In this document: positions 10,389 through 14,654 of the stretch, piece by piece
How positions within the stretch are numbered: the stretch's first letter is position 1
How the letters are laid out: the number at the start of each line of letters is the position of its first letter
NCBI GenBank assembly: GCA_003529325.1
Contig: DPVW01000437.1
Span: 1 to 14,654, forward strand
DNA length: 14,654 nucleotides
DNA from: Candidatus Latescibacterota bacterium
Lineage (GTDB): Bacteria > Latescibacterota > UBA2968 > UBA8231
Direction: 5' to 3'
Made by a program: the position numbers and the translations under genes
Notes under the pieces: generated by a model
What the model saw: only the letters and a program-made list of their open reading frames with translations
What the model was told of the DNA's origin: nothing
Databases searched by the model: none

Positions 10389-11273
10389 TCATTGCACGAC
10401 CTGCGTGCCGACACCCTCGTCTGTGAAGAACTCGAGAAGCATGGAGTGTGGAATACGCCCATCGATGATGTGCGTCTTGCGCACGCCGGCCTTCACGGAG
10501 TGCACGCCGGCCAACACCTTTGGAATCATGCCGCCCTGAAGGACGCCGGAGGAAATCAGGCCTTCCACCTGGGCGAGGTGTACTGTCGACATCAGCGTGT
10601 TCTCATCCGTGGGGTCTTCCATGATCCCCATAACATCGGTAAGGAAGACGAGCTTCTCCGCATGTATCGCGGCAGCGATCTCGCCCGCCGCCGTATCGGC
10701 GTTGACATTGTAGGCGGCCCCATCTTCACCGCGACCGATAGGTGCCACCACGGGAATCGTCTCCCGGGAGATCAGTTCGTTCAGAGGCGCCGCATCGACG
10801 GACTCCACGTCCCCTACGTATCCCAGCGGCACGGGACCGTCAGGGGTCTGCGCGACGTGAGGACGAACCGCCAGGATCCCGGCATCCCGGGCCGAGACGC
10901 CAACGGCATTGCCACCCAGTGTCTCGATGGCGGCGACGAGACCGGCGTTGACCTCACCGAAGAGCACGTCTTCCACGATCTTCATCGTCTCCGCATCCGT
11001 GATTCGTAGGCCGTTGACCCGCGCCGTTTCGATATGACGTTCCTGTAAGCGCCGATCGATGGCGGAGCCACCACCATGCACAATGACGGGATTGATGCCG
11101 ACCAGTTCCATGAATACGAGGTCTCGCAGAACGGTATCCACAGCGGCCTCCGTCGTCAGCGTACTGCCCCCATATTTGACGACCACCGTCTTGCCACGGA
11201 AGGACTGAATATACGGAAGAGCCTCCACGAGGATCGACGCTTTGTCGATATACTGCTGCAGATCGTGCTGCAT
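10389..11273 (-). CDS. argB: Acetylglutamate kinase (arginine-sensitive type)
   Basis: Amino-acid-kinase-fold enzyme that phosphorylates N-acetyl-L-glutamate with ATP, the second step of arginine synthesis. 294 residues from the ATG at 11273. Motifs: VVKYGGS with K33 (phosphate stabilising), VHGGGSAIDRRL (65-76), YNVNADTAAGEIA (188-200), LVFLTDVMGI (208-217) and GMIPK with K252. The N-terminal helix (ASILVEALPYIQSFRGKT) and the C-terminal EFFTDEGVGT loop are hallmarks of hexameric, arginine-inhibited kinases, so feedback inhibition by arginine is expected from family knowledge. The frame extends upstream to 11435, but that would overlap argR by 157 bases and the extra residues do not resemble the family. 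The chosen start is 5 bases after the argR stop, with a GGGAAAG stretch somewhat far upstream. Confidence 0.96.
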   Translation of the reverse strand: MQHDLQQYIDKASILVEALPYIQSFRGKTVVVKYGGSTLTTEAAVDTVLRDLVFMELVGINPVIVHGGGSAIDRRLQERHIETARVNGLRITDAETMKIVEDVLFGEVNAGLVAAIETLGGNAVGVSARDAGILAVRPHVAQTPDGPVPLGYVGDVESVDAAPLNELISRETIPVVAPIGRGEDGAAYNVNADTAAGEIAAAIHAEKLVFLTDVMGIMEDPTDENTLMSTVHLAQVEGLISSGVLQGGMIPKVLAGVHSVKAGVRKTHIIDGRIPHSMLLEFFTDEGVGTQVVQ

Positions 11274-11278
11274 GATAC

Positions 11279-11758
11279 TCAACTGTCTTTCCCTGCCGAA
11301 AGGCCCGTCAGATTCTCCATTCGCACACTCAAACCCTGTGATTGGGTAGGGGTCGCAGAGATGACGAAGATCGTATTCTCTCCGGCCAACGTACCCATCA
11401 CCTCCGGCCACGCCATGCGGTCCACCGCTTCGCACACGGCCTGGGCGTGCCCTGAAAGGGTCTTGATCACTATGATATTGCCTGCCCGGTCCACTTCGGT
11501 TACGTAATCTCGCAGTTCCCGTTCGAGCACGCCGCGGTCGACGTGCTGCACACCGTCGGACAGCGAGTAGCGGAAGCCACCATCCGCCTGTGGTACGCGG
11601 ACAACGCTGAGTTCACGTAGATCCTTCGACAGAGTCGATTGACTGACATCGATCCCGTGGCGTGACAGGGCACCGGCCATGCTCTCGTGGGTGTCGATCC
11701 GTTCGTCTCGCAAGACGTTACGAATCATGTTGTGTCGGGTCTGTTTCGCAGTCGGCAT
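11279..11758 (-). CDS. argR: Arginine repressor-family transcription regulator
   Basis: 159 residues with the two-domain ArgR/AhrC layout. An N-terminal winged helix-turn-helix (about 5-65) has the recognition helix SQSTLSKDLRELSVVRV. A C-terminal hexamerisation and arginine-binding domain (about 83-150) has NIIVIKTLSGHAQAVCEAVD followed by GTLAGENTIFV. In characterised ArgR proteins the last motif is G-D-D-T, whose aspartates contact arginine; here it is G-E127-N128-T, so ligand affinity or specificity may differ. The ATG at 11758 has no Shine-Dalgarno, and the leader is AT-rich and holds two ARG-box-like sites, so the gene is probably autorepressed. It is the first gene of the arg operon, 5 bases before argB. 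Residues after about 150 form a short polar tail. Confidence 0.93.
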   Translation of the reverse strand: MPTAKQTRHNMIRNVLRDERIDTHESMAGALSRHGIDVSQSTLSKDLRELSVVRVPQADGGFRYSLSDGVQHVDRGVLERELRDYVTEVDRAGNIIVIKTLSGHAQAVCEAVDRMAWPEVMGTLAGENTIFVISATPTQSQGLSVRMENLTGLSAGKDS

Positions 11759-11759
11759 T

Positions 11760-11777
11760 TTGTCATATTTATGCGTT
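11760..11777 (-). promoter_or_regulatory. Candidate ARG box 2 (promoter-distal, weaker)
   Basis: Minus strand reads AACGCATAAATATGACAA. It matches 11 of the 16 defined positions of the E. coli-type ARG box (WNTGAATWWWWATTCANW) and keeps the A/T-rich centre. It sits one base upstream of the argR start codon, over the place where a ribosome binding site would be. Alone it would be weak; its centre is exactly 21 bases from the stronger box, the helical spacing of paired ArgR operators. Confidence 0.55.
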
Positions 11778-11780
11778 TAT

Positions 11781-11798
11781 TTGGAATAAATATTCAAT
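11781..11798 (-). promoter_or_regulatory. Candidate ARG box 1 (ArgR operator)
   Basis: Minus strand reads ATTGAATATTTATTCCAA. It agrees with 15 of the 16 defined positions of WNTGAATWWWWATTCANW, differing only by C at position 16. It overlaps the -10 element and covers the predicted transcription start, so bound ArgR would block initiation. This supports arginine-dependent repression of the whole operon, including argR itself. Confidence 0.8.
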
Positions 11799-11824
11799 AT
11801 AGGCTGCCCCATCAGCTCTGTCAA
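11796..11824 (-). promoter_or_regulatory. Sigma70-type promoter of the argR-argBDH-enolase-M20 operon
   Basis: Minus strand: -35 TTGACA (11824-11819, perfect consensus), 17-base spacer, -10 TATATT (11801-11796, 5 of 6). Transcription would start near 11789, giving a leader of about 30 bases before argR. The -35 overlaps the cdaA stop codon, so the arg operon has its own promoter embedded at the end of the ftsH-folP-cdaA unit. Confidence 0.75.
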
Positions 11825-12633
11825 TCATCGTCGGCTAGGACCGGACGCCCGGCGACGGCTTCGCGTGGGGATAGCAGTTCTGACAGCCTTTGTTTTAACT
11901 CCCGCGCATCGAGACCGCGGACCAATCCCCCTCCTACGGTAATCGATACGGTCTGGGTTTCCTCGGACACGACGATAGTCACTGCGTCCGTCTCCTGTGA
12001 CACACCGAGAGCAGCGCGATGCCGGGTGCCGAGGCGTTGATCCTCTACCTCCTCGGCCAAGGGCAGGGTGCAGCGTGCCGCCACCAGGGCCTCCCCCTGG
12101 ATGACGACGGCCTGGTCGTGTAGTGGCGATCGAGGCGTGAAAATTGTCGTCAGCAGATCGGCGGAGACGCTGGCATTGAGGGGTACACCGGACTCGATGA
12201 TCGACCCGAGCCCAGCCTCGCGAGAGATAACGATGAGTGCTCCGTAGCCACGATCGGCAAGTTGTACGGCGCCATTGACGACTTCATCGATAACACGGGA
12301 TGGCTCCGCCTTGTAGAACCAGTTGAGAATCGGGCTCTGCCCTATAACGACGAGCATGCGACGCAGTTCCGGCTGGAACAGAATGACGAGAAGGATGAGC
12401 AGAATCGATTGCACCTGCTCCAACAGATAGGCGAGGGCCGACATTTCCAACCATCTGGCGGCGAGCGCGACAGTGGCCAGCAGGAACAATCCTACCAGCA
12501 TCTGCGCCGCGCGCATGCCACGAATCAGGAGCAGGAGACGGTAGATTACCAGGGTTACGACGAGGATGTCGAGCAGCGAAATGACGTTGACTGGCAGGAA
12601 GCCGAAGAGCCTGAAGAGGATGAGATCGTCCAC
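11821..12633 (-). CDS. cdaA: Membrane diadenylate cyclase CdaA (DisA_N domain)
   Basis: Makes the second messenger c-di-AMP from two ATP. 270 residues: three N-terminal membrane helices (about 14-36, 40-58 and 65-85), then a cytoplasmic DAC domain (about 100-235) with GYGALIVISRE, SGVPLNASVSADLL, TPRSPLHDQAVVI and the RHR motif (R204-H205-R206 in LGTRHRAALG). The usual catalytic D-G-A reads D173-Q174-A175 here, from an unambiguous CAG codon; the Asp and the RHR are kept, so activity is likely but unproven. The start is a GTG at 12633 with AAGGA 9 bases before it, overlapping the folP stop (TAAGGA); the genes are 12 bases apart. In many Firmicutes cdaA pairs with cdaR and glmM; neither follows here. 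The acidic C-terminus (LADDD) ends within the downstream arg promoter. Confidence 0.92.
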   Translation of the reverse strand: MDDLILFRLFGFLPVNVISLLDILVVTLVIYRLLLLIRGMRAAQMLVGLFLLATVALAARWLEMSALAYLLEQVQSILLILLVILFQPELRRMLVVIGQSPILNWFYKAEPSRVIDEVVNGAVQLADRGYGALIVISREAGLGSIIESGVPLNASVSADLLTTIFTPRSPLHDQAVVIQGEALVAARCTLPLAEEVEDQRLGTRHRAALGVSQETDAVTIVVSEETQTVSITVGGGLVRGLDARELKQRLSELLSPREAVAGRPVLADDD

Positions 12634-12642
12634 CGTGACCAG

Positions 12643-12647
12643 TCCTT
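12643..12647 (-). promoter_or_regulatory. Shine-Dalgarno fixing the GTG start of cdaA
   Basis: AAGGA on the minus strand, 9 bases before the GTG at 12633. It shares bases with the TAA stop of folP, so ribosomes finishing folP would terminate on top of the cdaA initiation site. Confidence 0.6.
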
Positions 12648-13506
12648 AAGGAAGCGCGGGGATTTCGATGGACTCAGCCAGACGCACGGCGCGTACGGTT
12701 GCCGCCACATCGTGGACCCTCAAGGCGCGAGCACCGTGGGCGACAGCAAGAACGGCGGCAGCCAGACTGCCTTCGAGGGCCTGATCGGGGTCAACGCCCA
12801 TGGGCTTCCAGATGAAAGACTTGCGTGAAGCGCCGATAACGACGGGACAACCACTGACGGAAAACTGGGCGGCGCAGCGGATGAGTTCGCGGTTGCCGTC
12901 GATGGATTTGCCGAAACCGACACCTGGGTCCACAGCGATCCGATCGGCATCGATGCCTGCTTCTCTGGCCACTTCCACCCGAGCTTGCAGGTACCTGGCG
13001 ACCTCGCCGACGAGATCGTCGTATTGCGTGTCCTGCTGCATCGTCGCCGCCGTTCCCCGCCGATGCATCAGGATCACTGGCGCCTGGGTCTGCGCGGCAA
13101 CGTCGGCCATGCCCCCCGACGCCTCTTCGAAAGCACTGATATCGTTGATGATATCCGCCCCTGCCGCCAAGGCCTGGCGCGCGACCTCCGGTTTTACGGT
13201 ATCGATGGAGATTGGGATCTCAGACTGCCGTCGAATGGCCTTCACGACGGGGACAACGCGCCGGCATTCCTCGTCGATGGCTACCGGCGCCACCTCGCCG
13301 TAGATGGGAGGACGTGAGGATTCGCCGCCAATGTCGATGATATCCGCGCCCTCATCCGTCAGTTGCAAGGCATGATCGGCCGCCTGCTGCGAATCAACAT
13401 AACGACCGCCATCGTAGAACGAATCGGGGGTGACGTTGAGCACCCCTATGATCTGCACGCGGAGATCGAAATCGATCTGCCGGTGGCGGTGCAGTCGCCA
13501 GATCAC
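12646..13506 (-). CDS. folP: Dihydropteroate synthase
   Basis: Condenses 6-hydroxymethyl-dihydropterin pyrophosphate with p-aminobenzoate in folate synthesis; the target of sulfonamides. 286 residues, TIM-barrel fold. Motifs in order: IIGVLNVTPDSFYDGG (19-34) with the metal-binding Asn24, DIIDIGGESSRP (55-66), SIDTVKPEVA (100-109), GADIINDISAF (116-126), VILMHRRGT (144-152), VDPGVGFGKS (192-201), GASRKSF with K229, and LRVHDV with R263 and H265 binding the pyrophosphate. The start is a GTG at 13506 whose GTGA overlaps the ftsH TGA by 4 bases; the tight coupling and the position of VQIIGVLNVT support it. The ftsH-folP order is shared with gammaproteobacteria, but here cdaA follows instead of glmM. 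Nothing suggests a resistance allele. Confidence 0.97.
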   Translation of the reverse strand: MIWRLHRHRQIDFDLRVQIIGVLNVTPDSFYDGGRYVDSQQAADHALQLTDEGADIIDIGGESSRPPIYGEVAPVAIDEECRRVVPVVKAIRRQSEIPISIDTVKPEVARQALAAGADIINDISAFEEASGGMADVAAQTQAPVILMHRRGTAATMQQDTQYDDLVGEVARYLQARVEVAREAGIDADRIAVDPGVGFGKSIDGNRELIRCAAQFSVSGCPVVIGASRKSFIWKPMGVDPDQALEGSLAAAVLAVAHGARALRVHDVAATVRAVRLAESIEIPALP

Positions 13507-14654
13507 CCCGCCGCGTCACCCTCAGCCGGCGGCTGGGCAGCCACCGGCAAGGGCTCGTCTGCAACGACATCGGCCGAGGCGGCTGCTGGCGCCTCCGCTG
13601 GGCGTTCGATCGGCAGCCCTTCGAGGACCCGGTCGATTTCCTTGTCATCGAGAACCTCAAACTCCAACAACGCCGCCGCCAGGTCCTCAAGCTGCTGTCG
13701 ATGGGCCAGCAACAACTCGCCGACGCGTGCCTCGGCTTCGAGAACGAGATCACGGATCTCCCGATCGATAGCCTGTGCCGTATGCTCTGAGTGGGCACGG
13801 GTTCGACCGAAGTCCTTGCCGAGGAAGATCTCTTCGTCGTCGCCGCCGAGAGCCAATGGTCCCAGCTCCTTGTTCATGCCCCAGTCACAGACCATCGAAC
13901 GGGCCAGACCGGTTACCTGCTTGTAGTCCGCCTGCGCCCCTGTAGAGCGTTCGCCAATGACGAGGGCTTCGGCACTGCAGCCACCAAGACCGGTGATCAG
14001 ATGCGCCTTGAGCTGGGACTCGGTGACGGAGTGGCGCTCATCAGCGAGGAAAGAAACCATGCCCATCGTCTGCCCACGAGGCACGATGACGGCCTTGTTG
14101 ATAGCTGGTGCACCCGGGGTCAATTTGGCCGCCAGAGCGTGTCCTGCCTCATGCACGGCGGCAAGCCTTTTGTCCTCTTCGGTCATGATGATACTCTTGC
14201 GCTCGGCGCCGAGCATGACCTTGTCTTTGGCTTCCTCGAAGTCGCTGTGGATGACATGCTCGCGGTCACGACGCGACGCCAACAGGGCCGCTTCGTTGAC
14301 GAGATTTTCCAGATCGGCACCGGATAGACCGGGCGTCCCTCTGGCAAGCCGTTCGAGATCCACGTCCTCAGCCAGGGGGACATTTCGTGAATGCACTTCG
14401 AGGACGCCTTTGCGACCGCGCACATCGGGAAGATTGACGACGACGCGACGATCGAAACGTCCTGGACGCAACAGCGCCGGGTCGAGCACGTCGGGGCGAT
14501 TCGTTGCCGCGATGAGAATCACCCCATCGTTCGACTCGAAGCCGTCCATCTCGACGAGCAGCTGGTTCAGGGTCTGTTCGCGCTCGTCATGACCGCCACC
14601 GATACCGGCGCCACGATGACGCCCAACGGCATCGATCTCGTCGATGAAGATGAT
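13503..14654 (-). CDS. ftsH: ATP-dependent zinc metalloprotease FtsH (C-terminal part; 5' end outside window)
   Basis: Membrane-anchored AAA+ protease that unfolds and degrades membrane and regulatory proteins. The frame is open to the window edge, so the transmembrane N-terminus and Walker A are missing; 383 residues are visible. They start at Walker B ([12 protein letters not shown]), then the second region of homology ([21 protein letters not shown]), the M41 zinc site HEAGH (codons 14153-14139), and STGAQAD, whose Asp (13928-13926) is the expected third zinc ligand. The segment normally reading GGRxAEE is GGCSAEA here (13985-13965). The C-terminal tail after EGLPIE is rich in Ala, Pro and acidic residues and is probably disordered. 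The ATG at 14549 is an internal methionine. It is the first visible gene of the ftsH-folP-cdaA unit. Confidence 0.97.
   Translation of the reverse strand: MIFIDEIDAVGRHRGAGIGGGHDEREQTLNQLLVEMDGFESNDGVILIAATNRPDVLDPALLRPGRFDRRVVVNLPDVRGRKGVLEVHSRNVPLAEDVDLERLARGTPGLSGADLENLVNEAALLASRRDREHVIHSDFEEAKDKVMLGAERKSIIMTEEDKRLAAVHEAGHALAAKLTPGAPAINKAVIVPRGQTMGMVSFLADERHSVTESQLKAHLITGLGGCSAEALVIGERSTGAQADYKQVTGLARSMVCDWGMNKELGPLALGGDDEEIFLGKDFGRTRAHSEHTAQAIDREIRDLVLEAEARVGELLLAHRQQLEDLAAALLEFEVLDDKEIDRVLEGLPIERPAEAPAAASADVVADEPLPVAAQPPAEGDAAG

Noticed and set aside
11274..11435. 54-residue N-terminal extension of argB
   Set aside because: It lies almost entirely in argR and does not resemble acetylglutamate kinases. 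The ATG at 11273 gives the normal N-terminal helix.

Overview
This is a GC-rich (roughly 60% by eye), densely packed chromosomal segment from what looks like a Gram-negative-type, respiring bacterium. It carries heme O synthase (CtaB), a molybdenum-cofactor guanylyltransferase (MobA), NAD-dependent DNA ligase, and a membrane diadenylate cyclase (CdaA) next to ftsH and folP. That mix (CdaA plus an ftsH-folP linkage, an ArgR-controlled arginine cluster, and enolase-superfamily paralogs) would fit an FCB-type phylum such as Latescibacterota or Gemmatimonadota. This placement is inference from gene content only. I see no RNA gene, mobile element, CRISPR array or long repeat, and there is no gene-free stretch longer than 300 bases.

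Left part (1-3465): the 3' part of mobA (+) runs convergently into ctaB (-), overlapping it by 8 bases. ctaB and ligA (+) are divergent. ligA then converges on the long minus-strand block with a 21-base gap.

Middle (3487-11824, all minus strand, transcribed right to left): argR-argB-argD-argH, two tandem paralogous enolase-superfamily enzymes, and an M20 metallohydrolase. Gene junctions are a 5-base gap, a 32-base gap, then overlaps of 4, 4, 8 and 17 bases, so this reads as one translationally coupled operon. Upstream of argR is a promoter with a TTGACA -35, a 17-base spacer and a TATATT -10. Two ARG-box-like 18-mers lie at and below the -10, with centres exactly 21 bases apart, the spacing of tandem ArgR operators. 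The enolase pair and the M20 hydrolase therefore appear to be under arginine-responsive control, and they are the most interesting part of the window. A plausible but unproven idea is an N-acyl-amino-acid (racemase plus deacylase) or modified ornithine/arginine pathway.

Right part (11821-14654, minus strand): the C-terminal two-thirds of ftsH, then folP (4-base overlap), then cdaA (12-base gap). The arg promoter overlaps the cdaA stop codon, so the two transcription units abut. Several proteins carry changes in normally invariant motifs: CdaA has D-Q-A instead of D-G-A, ArgR has G-E-N-T instead of G-D-D-T in the arginine pocket, FtsH has GGCSAEA instead of GGRxAEE, and LigA has RGNG instead of RGDG.
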